Positions 27,903-36,630 of a stretch of DNA of 64,000 nucleotides are shown piece after piece. Source of the stretch: Yersinia proxima (GTDB taxonomy: Bacteria > Pseudomonadota > Gammaproteobacteria > Enterobacterales > Enterobacteriaceae). The position numbers and the translations under genes are program-made. Under the pieces are notes generated by a model. The model ran no database searches, was not told the origin of the DNA, and saw only the letters and a program-made list of their open reading frames with translations. The stretch covers positions 186,001 through 250,000 of the forward strand of contig NZ_CABHYG010000009.1 of assembly GCF_902170785.1 (NCBI RefSeq). The letters are read 5' to 3'. The stretch's first letter is position 1. Each line of letters begins with the position of its first letter.

Positions 27903-29237
27903 ATGAATCCTATGACACGCCTTGCAATCAACCGCTACCAAGGCAAACCTCTTTTATCACGCCGTTGGCGATGGTTTTTTTCACTCGTATTATTGAACAT
28001 CGCCTTGCCCGGCTATGCCCAATGTGTTTGGAAAGGCGCGAATATCGGTGGTGATAACTACGGTGCTTCACTGCAACTAGGCAATGTCAATATCACCAGT
28101 AATTACATTCAACCTGTCGATTCAATTCTGGCCTCCAGCATCATCAGCCTGGTCCCCGCCCGCTTCTGGTCAGATCCCGAGGCTGTTATCTATGAATGTG
28201 ATGTTGCCGATAAAGACAGCCTATTTGAAGTCTTTGCTACTAATGGCGATAGCAATGTCGGCGGCTACACCAATATGGGTGACAACTATTTTCAAACCTT
28301 TTTCCCTTATACCGCGTTAAAACTTATTCATGTCGATAGCGGTATTGAGTTCACCCGAATCTGGCAACAAGTTCCGTTGAAAAAATACGATGTAGTCGGC
28401 AATAAAATTCAGATTAAAGGCAAACACTTCAGCCAAATCCGTGCCGAGCTAAAAAAGGTCGGTTCGGTGGATCGCACACCAGGCCCTTCCAGTTGGGGAT
28501 GCCCGGGGCCAGCAGCAGATAACTATTCTGGCAGTTATACCTGCAATCAACCTAATGGATATGTGGTGTTCAAAGGCCCCGGTATGCCAGTACCAGAAAC
28601 GGGCTATGATTCAGCGACCAATTATCAGACATGGGGAACAGGTCGTTATATGGCGTTTGGTATGAATACCTCACCAGTGTCCGTCCTGACGCGCAAAAAT
28701 ACCTGCGTGGTGCGTAACGTAACGCCGTATGTGATTTTTCCCATTATCACTGTGAATGAACTCAATGATAATCAGACACGTAGCGCAGATATTACCGTTG
28801 ATATCGAATGCCAATCTGGCACTGAGTCAGGCATTAATAGTGGGCAAACCGCGCTCGGCATTCAGACCTCATTACCCGGTTATCTGATTGCTCAAGGCTT
28901 AGGATTGGTCAATTCTGCGGGCGGTGTCAGTTATTTGCTTTCCGACCACTATGGCACAGACAAACGTATTGCCACAGGCGTGGGGATCAGTCTCAGCGAC
29001 AGCAGCGGCAGAGCGATGAATTTTGTTGGCTGGGGGGGATGCGTCAGCAACTGTATTTCCACGAGCAGTGCAGGTTGGTATCCGGTTCTCACTGGAGCAA
29101 ATGCCAATGGCAGCAATGCTGCGGGTTTCAACAACTATTCGCACCACTTCACCGCCACATTAAAAAAATTACCAAACGGCACACCAACAGCCGGTAAAAT
29201 TGACTCTACGGCTTATGTTTTGGTGAAAATACAATGA
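27903..29237 (+). CDS. Fimbrial tip adhesin-like protein
   Basis: This 444-residue protein from the ATG at 27903 (preceded by AGAGAGA) has a long signal peptide ending GYA before QCVWKG. The N-terminal half, unlike any lectin domain I can name, has several cysteines and glycine-rich loops. The C-terminal part from about residue 265 (KNTCVVRNVTPYVIFP to the end) looks like a pilin domain. A large two-domain subunit after the usher is the usual arrangement for a tip adhesin, as with StbD. The receptor is unknown. Its stop overlaps the next start as ATGA. Confidence 0.78.
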   Translation: MNPMTRLAINRYQGKPLLSRRWRWFFSLVLLNIALPGYAQCVWKGANIGGDNYGASLQLGNVNITSNYIQPVDSILASSIISLVPARFWSDPEAVIYECDVADKDSLFEVFATNGDSNVGGYTNMGDNYFQTFFPYTALKLIHVDSGIEFTRIWQQVPLKKYDVVGNKIQIKGKHFSQIRAELKKVGSVDRTPGPSSWGCPGPAADNYSGSYTCNQPNGYVVFKGPGMPVPETGYDSATNYQTWGTGRYMAFGMNTSPVSVLTRKNTCVVRNVTPYVIFPIITVNELNDNQTRSADITVDIECQSGTESGINSGQTALGIQTSLPGYLIAQGLGLVNSAGGVSYLLSDHYGTDKRIATGVGISLSDSSGRAMNFVGWGGCVSNCISTSSAGWYPVLTGANANGSNAAGFNNYSHHFTATLKKLPNGTPTAGKIDSTAYVLVKIQ

Positions 29238-29974
29238 GATACATTTACCTGTTTTTACTGATATTTAGCGTAAATCAAACAACTCATGCGGGCCTTGTTG
29301 CAAGCTCAACCCGGATGATTTACCAACCCGAGTCACGCGAGCGCACGTTAATGCTCGCGAATACTAATGATTACCCAGTGGTCGTACAAACTTGGGTTGA
29401 CGATGGAGACGTGGATAGCACACCGGACCAGGCCAAAGCACCGTTTATGGTATTACCGGCGGTTTTTAAAATGCAGCCTGGTGCTGCACAAGCGCTGCGT
29501 ATTATTAATAAAGGTGACAATCTGCCCACCGATAGAGAGTCCGTTTATTGGCTTAATCTCTATGAAATTCCGCCTAAAACACGGCGCAACGCAGATGCTT
29601 ATGCTCAAGTGGCAATGGCAATGAACACGCAGATGAAAATTTTTTATCGGCCCAATGGATTAGCACTTAAACCAGACGAAGCGATGGAAAAAATCAGTTT
29701 TACGCTACAAAAACAAAATAAAGAATATGTCCTCACCGTTTATAATCCGACGCCATATCATGTTTCATTCGGTCAAATCCAGCTCAAAAGCCCGCAACAA
29801 AGTCATCTTATCGCGCAACAGATGAACATGATGATCACCCCGTTTGCTGAGCGACAGTATCAATTTGAACATTCCCCCACCTCACTCAATGGCAAACTAA
29901 CCTTGGAGTATGTTTATTTTGATGATGCCGGTAATCAGGTCAAAAACAGCCAGTTAGTTAAAGTGACACCGTAA
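29234..29974 (+). CDS. Periplasmic fimbrial chaperone 2
   Basis: This second PapD-type chaperone of 246 residues has a signal peptide ending near THA and the motifs STRMIYQPESRERTLMLANT, LPTDRESVYWLNLYEIPP and MKIFYRPNGL. It is the last gene of the fimbrial operon and is translationally coupled to the adhesin gene by a 4-base ATGA overlap, so it may serve the adhesin specifically. A second, terminal chaperone gene is the feature that ties this operon to the stb type. Confidence 0.9.
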   Translation: MRYIYLFLLIFSVNQTTHAGLVASSTRMIYQPESRERTLMLANTNDYPVVVQTWVDDGDVDSTPDQAKAPFMVLPAVFKMQPGAAQALRIINKGDNLPTDRESVYWLNLYEIPPKTRRNADAYAQVAMAMNTQMKIFYRPNGLALKPDEAMEKISFTLQKQNKEYVLTVYNPTPYHVSFGQIQLKSPQQSHLIAQQMNMMITPFAERQYQFEHSPTSLNGKLTLEYVYFDDAGNQVKNSQLVKVTP

Positions 29975-30096
29975 CACGACATGATAAATCTGGATGAAAA
30001 TCAGATAAAAATAGCGAAAAAACAGATAAGTTTGCTGAAAAACAAGCCAATAAGCTCATTCTCTCAGCAAACGCGCATTTTTAGTGTTTTTCTACT

Positions 30097-30125
30097 TTGA
30101 CAAACGCCACCACCCTCGCTATTAT
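30097..30125 (+). promoter_or_regulatory. Promoter of the second tRNA-Asn gene
   Basis: TTGACA at 30097-30102 and TATTAT at 30120-30125, spacing 17, mirror the promoter of copy 1. The spacer differs between copies, while the stretch from CGCTATTATTCGCC to the tRNA is nearly identical. Confidence 0.85.
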
Positions 30126-30143
30126 TCGCCTCGTTCACACGAT

Positions 30144-30219
30144 TCCTCTGTAGTTCAGTCGGTAGAACGGCGGACTGTTAATCCGTATGTCACTGGTTCG
30201 AGTCCAGTCAGAGGAGCCA
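30144..30219 (+). tRNA. tRNA-Asn (GUU), copy 2
   Basis: All 76 bases are identical to the copy at 18366-18441, including anticodon GTT and the encoded CCA. The two copies are direct repeats that bracket about 11.7 kb with the regulatory system and the fimbrial operon. Confidence 0.98.
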
Positions 30220-30227
30220 TATTAAAG

Positions 30228-30257
30228 AAACCCGCTTAGGAAACTAAGCGGGTTTTT
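30228..30257 (+). terminator. Terminator of tRNA-Asn copy 2
   Basis: This is the same AACCCGCTTAG-GAAA-CTAAGCGGGTT hairpin and T-run as after copy 1. Similarity between the copies fades about 15 bases later, in a run of T. Confidence 0.92.
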
Positions 30258-30328
30258 TGCTTTTGTTTTTTGATGCGAGGCTAAGAGCGAACTGAGTGAC
30301 ATGTTAAGTTCGACTACCATCAAGGAGT

Positions 30329-31219
30329 TCAACCCGGCCCGTCACTCCCTGCCGCCAACAGTGGCACCACCACGTCGCTGATGGGCGTAGGAATACCCTG
30401 TAAGCGGCCATAACGCTGTATCACGCCGTTACGGATATCCCACTCCAGTGGGCGGTTGGCCTGACGATCGGCGAGAATGGAAGTGCCCAGATCCGCAGGA
30501 GCATGATGAAAGCCGTCAACGATCTCGTGCGGAACGTTATCGCTCAAAACGGCACCTTCCGCTCGCGCTACCGTCAGACACTCACGCAGATATGCCAGTG
30601 CCAATTCAGTAATATCCACACGTGAGAACATCCCGGCACGACGATTAGCCAGCACCATCAGACCTGCGACCGCATTCTGCAATAATTTGCGCCAGGCGAT
30701 GGAGAGAAAATCGGCTGACAGCTCAACCGCGCACCGTGTACCGCTGAGCACATCAGCTACCCGTTTTGCCTGCGGTACATCCGGCAGCGTCAGACGTGGT
30801 TTAGCACGCAGCCAGACTGAAGCATCCGGCTCGCGCTGTGCCGGAAACCACACGACCGAAGGTAGTACCTTTGCCCCCTTGACTAAGGGTTCCAGCCGCG
30901 CTTTCTGTTCGACGCCATTTTGCAGCGCACATACCACCGTGTTTTCATCACACAGCGCGGCCAGCCAGTTGGCGCTGTCTGTGATCTGAGTGGTTTTCAC
31001 TGCCAGAAACACCAGATCGAACGGTTGGCTGATGGCCGCCGGATGGATCAATACCGGCCCCGGCACTGCAATTTCACCATCATCGTGACGCAAAATTAAC
31101 TGTGGATGCGCGGTGCGCCCGCAAAGGACTGGTGTGCGGTCAACCTCATGTAGTACAGCAGCGATAGTGCTACCGATAGCCCCCGGGCCAATAAGAGCAA
31201 TCGTAGGATGGTCAGACAT
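30329..31219 (-). CDS. Ketopantoate reductase family protein (PanE-like)
   Basis: This 296-residue NAD(P)-binding enzyme has the dinucleotide motif TIALIGPGAIGSTIAAVL at the N-terminus and LVFLAVKTTQITDSANWL, VCALQNGVEQK and WRKLLQNAVAGLMVL in the order seen in 2-dehydropantoate 2-reductases. Those enzymes make pantoate for coenzyme A. Being a second, isolated copy beside a MocR regulator, it may act on another 2-oxo acid. The ATG at 31219 follows GGAG; the frame remains open further upstream but that part carries no family signal. Confidence 0.75.
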   Translation of the reverse strand: MSDHPTIALIGPGAIGSTIAAVLHEVDRTPVLCGRTAHPQLILRHDDGEIAVPGPVLIHPAAISQPFDLVFLAVKTTQITDSANWLAALCDENTVVCALQNGVEQKARLEPLVKGAKVLPSVVWFPAQREPDASVWLRAKPRLTLPDVPQAKRVADVLSGTRCAVELSADFLSIAWRKLLQNAVAGLMVLANRRAGMFSRVDITELALAYLRECLTVARAEGAVLSDNVPHEIVDGFHHAPADLGTSILADRQANRPLEWDIRNGVIQRYGRLQGIPTPISDVVVPLLAAGSDGPG

Positions 31220-31389
31220 TTTGTATTCTCCTGAATAGATTAACCCATCATCTACCTGCCGGTGATAATCACCGGGCACACCAGCATTCTTCTCAACGGT
31301 AACTAAGTTGTGCTTATTGTGATTCAGCCTGACGCCTGGTTGAATCAGGTTCAATGTCAGGAGATCAATTTACACCTGATATCATCATT

Positions 31390-31457
31390 TATTTAACGGT
31401 ATTGCTTATTTAACGGTATTGCTTATTTAACGACATTGTTTATTTAACGACATTGTT
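31390..31457. repeat. Four tandem 17-bp repeats at the 3' end of the MocR gene
   Basis: TATTTAACGGTATTGCT occurs twice (31390-31423), then TATTTAACGACATTGTT twice (31424-31457). The last copy encodes the final residues EQCR and the stop codon of the MocR-type gene on the minus strand, so the array is a repeated duplication of that gene end. Confidence 0.9.
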
Positions 31458-32796
31458 CCAATTCAACGGCCTCTCGAACCTTCGCAAGTGCTTTGCGTAA
31501 ATTATCGATAGTGACCGAACCAAGAGCAATTCTGATGGCTTGAGGCGTGGTTAGCGAAGTGCTGAAAGGCGCTGCTGTAGAAACAGAAATATTGTTGTCC
31601 ATCAGGTTTTTTACGACACGATCAGCTCTTGACTCGTCGGGAAGGGGAAGCCAGGCAAAGTAGGAACTCGGATTGGTTATGCAGGGGATATTGCCTAACA
31701 TCTCTCTCAACACCGCTTGTCGCTGGCGAGCATCACGCCTTTTAAGTGTTTCAAGACGGGCCACGGTTCCATCCTGTATCCAGTGGCATACCAGAGCTGT
31801 CATTACAGAAGGGGTGTTCCATGTTGTTGCTCGCACCGCCCTTTCCAGTGCAAAACGATAAGCGTCAGGACAGACAACGGCTCCCACCCGAAGCCCGGTT
31901 GCCACATTCTTTGAATACCCGGAGACATAAACAGTGCGTTCTGGCGCATAAAACGCAATCGGCGGTGGCGGCCTGCGTATCAGGTAGGCGTATGCTGCAT
32001 CTTCAATAATCAAGAGATCATAAGTCCTGGCGATGGCTACCAGTTCTTTGCGTTGGCTATGAGTCAGTACCCAGCCCAGTGGATTATGCAGTGTAGGCAT
32101 GACATACACTGCGCGAACATGCCTTTTTTGACAAAGCTGCCTTAGCGCAATTAAATCCGGGCCACCAGCCAGAGATGGAATAGCGATAAGTTCAAGATGG
32201 TACAGTTCAGCCAGCGCTTTAAATCCCGGATAGGTGAGTGCATCCACGGCCACGACATCTCCTGGCCGCAGTAGCCCCATTGCCGTAATGGCCAGTCCGT
32301 GCTGTGCGCCATTAACAATAATCACCTGGTCTGCTGTCGGCTCAAACCCCTGACAGGAAAGGTGCCCGGCAATAATTTCCCGCTCAGCCAACCTGCCGGC
32401 ATGAGGCTGATAGCGCAAATACGATTCTATATCACCGACGGTGGATATCTGCCGGAGCACATCGCGCAACAACTCCCCCTGCCCGGGTAAAGAGGGATAG
32501 TTGAAATTAAGGTCAAGCACATCCGTGGCCACAGCATGTTGGTTAACCCCATGGCCGTGAGGCAGTGATATCTCCCTGACAAATGTCCCCCGCCCCGTCT
32601 CGCCACTGACCAGACCCATGGCCGCGAGTTCACTATATACCCGTGTTGCTGTAGCCAGAGATATGTGCTCCTGCGTCGAGAGATCTCTGTGAGTTGGCAA
32701 GCGAGTACCGGACGAAATTTCTCCGTTTCGAATCATATCCGCCATCTTATCAACAATGGTTTTATAGCGCGCTTTCATCAAATGTATCCATGACAA
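31444..32796 (-). CDS. MocR-type regulator (GntR helix-turn-helix plus aminotransferase domain)
   Basis: This 450-residue protein has an N-terminal GntR winged helix (about 1-75, with GTRLPTHRDLSTQEHISLATATRVY) and a long class I aminotransferase-like domain with VIIVNGAQHGLAI, VMPTLHNPLGWV and the PLP-lysine motif VSGYSKNVATGLRVG. MocR proteins bind pyridoxal phosphate and often control the gene that diverges from them. Here that is the EamA exporter starting at 32882, only 85 bases away. The minus-strand neighbour is the PanE-like enzyme. Specific ligand and operator are not evident. Confidence 0.88.
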   Translation of the reverse strand: MSWIHLMKARYKTIVDKMADMIRNGEISSGTRLPTHRDLSTQEHISLATATRVYSELAAMGLVSGETGRGTFVREISLPHGHGVNQHAVATDVLDLNFNYPSLPGQGELLRDVLRQISTVGDIESYLRYQPHAGRLAEREIIAGHLSCQGFEPTADQVIIVNGAQHGLAITAMGLLRPGDVVAVDALTYPGFKALAELYHLELIAIPSLAGGPDLIALRQLCQKRHVRAVYVMPTLHNPLGWVLTHSQRKELVAIARTYDLLIIEDAAYAYLIRRPPPPIAFYAPERTVYVSGYSKNVATGLRVGAVVCPDAYRFALERAVRATTWNTPSVMTALVCHWIQDGTVARLETLKRRDARQRQAVLREMLGNIPCITNPSSYFAWLPLPDESRADRVVKNLMDNNISVSTAAPFSTSLTTPQAIRIALGSVTIDNLRKALAKVREAVELEQCR

Positions 32797-32881
32797 TAAT
32801 TTGATTGTATTAGATTGGTGAGGCTACCATCCACCCGATAAATGCTCAAGCCTGTGGCGAAATGTATAACGTGAGGTCAAT

Positions 32882-33772
32882 GTGGTTAATTCGGTGGTAC
32901 ATAAAGCGGGCTCCAGCTCGATTTCCGGCTGGCTTAATGGTTTGCTAGGTGTCATTATTTTCAGCGGTTCGTTGCCTGCTACCCGTGTGGCAGTGCTTGA
33001 TATGAACCCTTTTTTCCTGACATTCCTGAGAGCATCCATTGCCGGGGTACTGGCCATTATGCTTATTTTCGTATTTCGCGAAAAACGCCCGCATGTCTCA
33101 CAAATCATGTCGCTTATCATCGTGTCATTAGGCGTTGTCATTGGTTTCCCGCTGCTGACCGCCATGGCTCTGCAACATGTGACCTCCGCTCACTCAATCG
33201 TTTTTCTGGGGCTTCTGCCGCTAACGACCGCTATTTTTGGGGTTCTCCGTGGTGGCGAACGTCCAAAGAGGGCCTTTTGGATCTTCTCGGTGATAGGCAG
33301 CATGCTGGTGATGAGTTTCGCGCTATCGCAAAACGCGTCAGTTTCGCTGACAGGTGATCTGCTGATGCTGGTGGCCGTCATTGCCTGTGGCCTGGGATAC
33401 GCCGAAGGCGCAAAACTGACCCGCGTGTTGGGAGGCTGGCAAGTTATCAGTTGGGCGTTGATTATTTCTCTGCCTTTGATGTTGGTGGCATCCTGCATCA
33501 CGATGCCTGCAACTTTCAGTAACATAGGGACTTCAGCCTGGGTGGCGCTGGGATATGTCTCTCTCTTTAGTATGCTGATTGGCTTTATTTTCTGGTACAA
33601 GGGGCTGGCGATTGGCGGTATCGCCAGCGTCGGCCAGCTACAACTTTTACAACCATTTTTGGGGCTGGGTTTGTCAGCCACATTGCTACATGAAACAGTC
33701 AGCTCCCTCATGGTTTTCATCACGCTGGGTGTCATTCTGTGTGTTATCGGTTCCCGCCAATTTGCCCGATGA
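32882..33772 (+). CDS. EamA/DMT family transporter
   Basis: This 296-residue membrane protein has about ten hydrophobic segments and the double EamA-domain pattern: GLLGVIIFSGSLPATRVAVL at the start, then PFFLTFLRASIAGVLA, GLLPLTTAIFGVLRGGERPK and GLAIGGIASVGQLQLLQP. The family exports amino acids and other small metabolites. Translation seems to start at GTG 32882 with GAGG 5 bases upstream; the overlapping ATG at 32880 is in another frame. It diverges from the MocR-type regulator, which probably controls it. Confidence 0.85.
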   Translation: MVNSVVHKAGSSSISGWLNGLLGVIIFSGSLPATRVAVLDMNPFFLTFLRASIAGVLAIMLIFVFREKRPHVSQIMSLIIVSLGVVIGFPLLTAMALQHVTSAHSIVFLGLLPLTTAIFGVLRGGERPKRAFWIFSVIGSMLVMSFALSQNASVSLTGDLLMLVAVIACGLGYAEGAKLTRVLGGWQVISWALIISLPLMLVASCITMPATFSNIGTSAWVALGYVSLFSMLIGFIFWYKGLAIGGIASVGQLQLLQPFLGLGLSATLLHETVSSLMVFITLGVILCVIGSRQFAR

Positions 33773-33774
33773 AA

Positions 33775-34101
33775 GCCCCTGATTGTCAGAGCCAGCAGGT
33801 CGTAGACAGTCAGTGCAGTCGTATGACCGTGGCCGCCATGCCAGCCAGCACCTACACGTTGCCCCACTTTCCATGTTGATGCGGCTGGGTCGTTTTTCTC
33901 CACAATGCCGACCACTTCATATCCCGGAATTCGTATAAAGGAAGGTGACATCCCTTAGCTTACCTTTGCATCGCCGTGACATTCACCACAGGCTTCAACG
34001 CGGATCAATACCTGCCCTTCTTGCGGTTCGGGGATCTCTATTTTAACGAGGGTCATAGGTTCACCCTTTGCCTGAACCTGGATCGCTTTCATTTTTGCCA
34101 T
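33775..34101 (-). pseudogene. Remnant of a zinc-dependent alcohol dehydrogenase gene
   Basis: Read from ATG 34101 on the minus strand, the frame encodes the start of a zinc alcohol dehydrogenase: MKAIQVQAKGEPMTLVKI, then VLIRVEACGECHGDAKV. A TAA stop interrupts it where active genes have K-x-G. The same frame then resumes with SPSFIRIPGYEVVGIVEK and KVGQRVGAGWHGGH. A shift to another frame gives CTDCLRPAG, like the structural zinc cysteines. The rest of the roughly 340-residue enzyme is missing; the remnant abuts the stop of the EamA gene. At least one nonsense change, one frameshift and a 3' deletion are visible. Confidence 0.82.
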
Positions 34102-34242
34102 ATACCGGTTTCTCCGCTATTACGTGTATTGAACAGACGGCCAGATAGGAAATTCACCAAATGGCCGATGTGACACACATTTTAGGGAGTTGTTTTAATC
34201 GAGACTTGCCCGAAACAATGAAAAAAAGACACGATTCTTTTT

Positions 34243-34279
34243 AGAGAAGCCGGCTTAAGCAACTAAACGGGCTTTTTGC
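34243..34279 (+). other. Relic of the tRNA-Asn terminator
   Basis: These 37 bases align without gaps to the terminator region after both tRNA-Asn genes, with 30 of 37 positions equal by my count, ending in CGGGCTTTTTGC. No gene on the plus strand ends here. ACACGATTC just upstream matches the last bases before the tRNAs plus their first four. This looks like the trace of a third, deleted tRNA-Asn locus. Mutations weaken the hairpin. Confidence 0.5.
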
Positions 34280-34331
34280 ATTTCAGATACGATGAACACG
34301 GATCTCTCATGTTCCTGTCAGCGCTCATGGG

Positions 34332-35342
34332 TCAATGGCTGATAACGATTTTCCCCACATGCTGGCGTGAATCAAAGTGCCGCCAGGCCTGTTTAGCGTC
34401 GGCGAACGGGAAGGTACTATCAATGACTGGCATGATTTGATGTTGTACCAGCACGCGGTTCATCTGTTCAAAATCCTCACGTGAGCCAACATTTATCACC
34501 CGAAAACGGGCTGAACTGTTAAACAAGCTGAAAAAATCGATTGCCACTGCATCGTGAGCCACAAATCCGATCAGCGCCAACTCACCGCCAATACAGATAG
34601 AGCGAATGGACTGATTCAGCGTGCCCGGCCCGCCAACTTCGACCACTCGATTCACACCAAGCCCTGCCGTCAGGCGCAGCACTTCATGGCTCCATTCAGG
34701 GTGTTGAACATAGCTGATAACCTCATCGGCACCCAGCGCTTTCAGCTGTGCAGCTTTAGTTTCGCTGGACGTCGTGGCAATGACCCGCGCCCCCATGGCT
34801 TTTGCCAGTTGGATAGCAAACAGCGAAACGCCACCAGAACCCAGAGTTAACACGGTCTCACCCGCTTTAACTGGCCGGTCGCCATTAAGTGCCGACCATG
34901 CAGTGACTGCGGCACAGGGAAGCGTTGCACCCTGCTCAAAGCTGAGATAATCAGGTAACGCTAGCAATGACTCTTCGCTAACCACTTTATATTCTGTCAG
35001 CCAGCCATCGCGATCACTGCCGTAAAGTTCAGCACGCCCTGAAGCCTGAAAAGCGCCACCAAACCAGCGTGGCATAAAGGTATTCACTACCCGATCGCCC
35101 ACCTTGAAGCGCTCGACCCGCGGACCAATTTGGATAACCTCACCGGCCGCATCGGATAGTGGGATATGCCCAGGGTGAGACGGCAAGGTGTATTGCCCAT
35201 TCATAATGGCCAGGTCGCGATAATTAAGTGACGTAGCGCGTATTTGAACTAACACTTCTCGTGCCCCAGGTTCTGGCATCTCTTCCTGACAAAGCGCTAA
35301 GTGGTCAAGATGACCAAATTGTTTGAAACGATAACTCTGCAT
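34332..35342 (-). CDS. NAD(P)-dependent alcohol dehydrogenase / quinone reductase-like (MDR family)
   Basis: This 336-residue medium-chain dehydrogenase/reductase runs from MQSYRFKQFGHLDHL, with TSLNYRDLAIMNGQY, IPLSDAAGEV, GATLPCAAVTAWSAL and the nucleotide-binding stretch VLTLGSGGVSLFAIQLAKAMGA near residue 170. The zinc-binding cysteines of classical alcohol dehydrogenases are not apparent, so a quinone-oxidoreductase-like or enoyl-reductase role is more likely. The ATG at 35342 (AGGAA upstream) was preferred over the longer frame. It diverges from the LysR gene, which probably regulates it. Confidence 0.8.
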   Translation of the reverse strand: MQSYRFKQFGHLDHLALCQEEMPEPGAREVLVQIRATSLNYRDLAIMNGQYTLPSHPGHIPLSDAAGEVIQIGPRVERFKVGDRVVNTFMPRWFGGAFQASGRAELYGSDRDGWLTEYKVVSEESLLALPDYLSFEQGATLPCAAVTAWSALNGDRPVKAGETVLTLGSGGVSLFAIQLAKAMGARVIATTSSETKAAQLKALGADEVISYVQHPEWSHEVLRLTAGLGVNRVVEVGGPGTLNQSIRSICIGGELALIGFVAHDAVAIDFFSLFNSSARFRVINVGSREDFEQMNRVLVQHQIMPVIDSTFPFADAKQAWRHFDSRQHVGKIVISH

Positions 35343-35517
35343 AGTGGTATTTCCTATCGTGATAAATGTAATGCTGGAGGCACAGTAAATTGCGATCCGT
35401 TTTCTGGTCACTCTTGCGGTAGAAAAGAGCGGCAAAGCAACGATTACGAAATTCTAGACAAGGCCGATTAATGAAACTAGATTGATAAATTGAATCTTAA
35501 ATTCCGAATATGAAATC

Positions 35518-36414
35518 ATGTTGGATGAATTAGCACTGTTTGTAAGTATTGTAGAAATGGGAAGTTTGCGGGCGGCGGCGGAAAAAGCCGCGATTCCACC
35601 GTCGACCCTGACGCGCCGCTTGCAGAAGCTGGAACAACATCTGGGTTGCCGTCTGCTACACCGCAGCGCACGGCGCATGACGCCGACCAGTGAAGGCTGG
35701 CAATACTACGAACAATGTCGCCCGCTGGTGCACTCGTTACAGCAAGCAACAGCGAAACTCGATATTACGCTTCATCAGGTCAGCGGCCTGATCCGAGTGC
35801 TGGCACCGGCAGATTTAGCTAATGACAATCTGGCTCCCGCCTGGATGTCATTTTTGACGCGATATCCACAAGTCCAGCTTGAGCTGGAACTGAACAATTA
35901 CACACAAGATTTGATTGGTAGCGGCGCTGATGTGGCGATCCGCGTAGGCGCTCAGCCAGATTCATTACTCAATATGCGAAAACTGGGGCAAAGCAAGGAA
36001 ATAGTGTTGGTCGCCTCGCCTGATTATCTCGCAAAGCACGGCATACCTGAATCCTTGGATGAACTACGATTATGTGATTTGGTGGTCAGCGCGCCGTTAT
36101 CGACCTGGGCACTGCAACACCGCCAGAGTGGAGAAACCGCGCGCTGGCAACCACAGGGGAAGTTTTGTGTTAACGGCGTTTATCTGGCGCTACAAGCAGC
36201 ACAGGCAGGATTAGGTATCCTATTTTGTCCAATCAGTTTGTGTCATAACTCACTACGGCGCGGCGAACTCATACAGGTATTACCCGAATGGCAAGGTGCC
36301 TCGCGCGAAATTTACGCCGTATGGTCGCAGCAACGCTATGTTCCTGCCAGAGTGCGGGCTTTAATTGAGCATCTGGCAGATTTTTGTCAGCAAGATCCAC
36401 TGTTGATAACGTGA
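35518..36414 (+). CDS. LysR family transcriptional regulator
   Basis: This 298-residue regulator has the N-terminal winged helix (LDELALFVSIVEMGSLRAAAEKAAIPPSTLTRRLQKLE, given here in parts of one segment, residues 2-40) and a substrate-binding effector domain (from about 90) with VAIRVGAQPDSLLNMRKLG. It resembles the group of LysR proteins that control adjacent oxidoreductase genes. The divergent dehydrogenase at 35342 is the most likely target, across a 175-base gap. It also lies upstream of the ABC operon starting at 36631, so control of that operon is possible too. Confidence 0.88.
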   Translation: MLDELALFVSIVEMGSLRAAAEKAAIPPSTLTRRLQKLEQHLGCRLLHRSARRMTPTSEGWQYYEQCRPLVHSLQQATAKLDITLHQVSGLIRVLAPADLANDNLAPAWMSFLTRYPQVQLELELNNYTQDLIGSGADVAIRVGAQPDSLLNMRKLGQSKEIVLVASPDYLAKHGIPESLDELRLCDLVVSAPLSTWALQHRQSGETARWQPQGKFCVNGVYLALQAAQAGLGILFCPISLCHNSLRRGELIQVLPEWQGASREIYAVWSQQRYVPARVRALIEHLADFCQQDPLLIT

Positions 36415-36450
36415 AATATCAATTAACAATGACAATTCTTATCTCGCGGG

Positions 36451-36467
36451 TGCCTTGATTCAAGGCA
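36451..36467 (+). terminator. Hairpin after the LysR gene
   Basis: TGCCTTGA-T-TCAAGGCA is a perfect inverted repeat 37 bases after the stop, without a strong T-tract (TCTACTCAAAAAG follows). The tight loop would probably open to four or more bases. It may be a terminator or an operator within the 216-base gap before the ABC operon. Confidence 0.4.
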
Positions 36468-36630
36468 TCTACTCAAAAAGTTTAAATAACTGTCATAGGA
36501 CATATGTTATTTCTATTTCTTTTTTTGTTCTAACTCTAGACAATTTACTGCTTTGACTTTAATTGTTAGCTCTAATATAAAAACAAAAACATTATCTCAT
36601 TGTCTATTGAGATTATAAAAAGAGTTAACA

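Noticed and set aside
31390..31457. CRISPR-like array
   Set aside because: The 17-bp units are directly adjacent with no spacers and correspond to the end of a coding gene; they are a tandem repeat.
33190..33951. 253-codon minus-strand frame over the EamA gene
   Set aside because: Only its first 50 or so codons show dehydrogenase similarity (the pseudogene); the rest is the antisense shadow of the EamA coding region.
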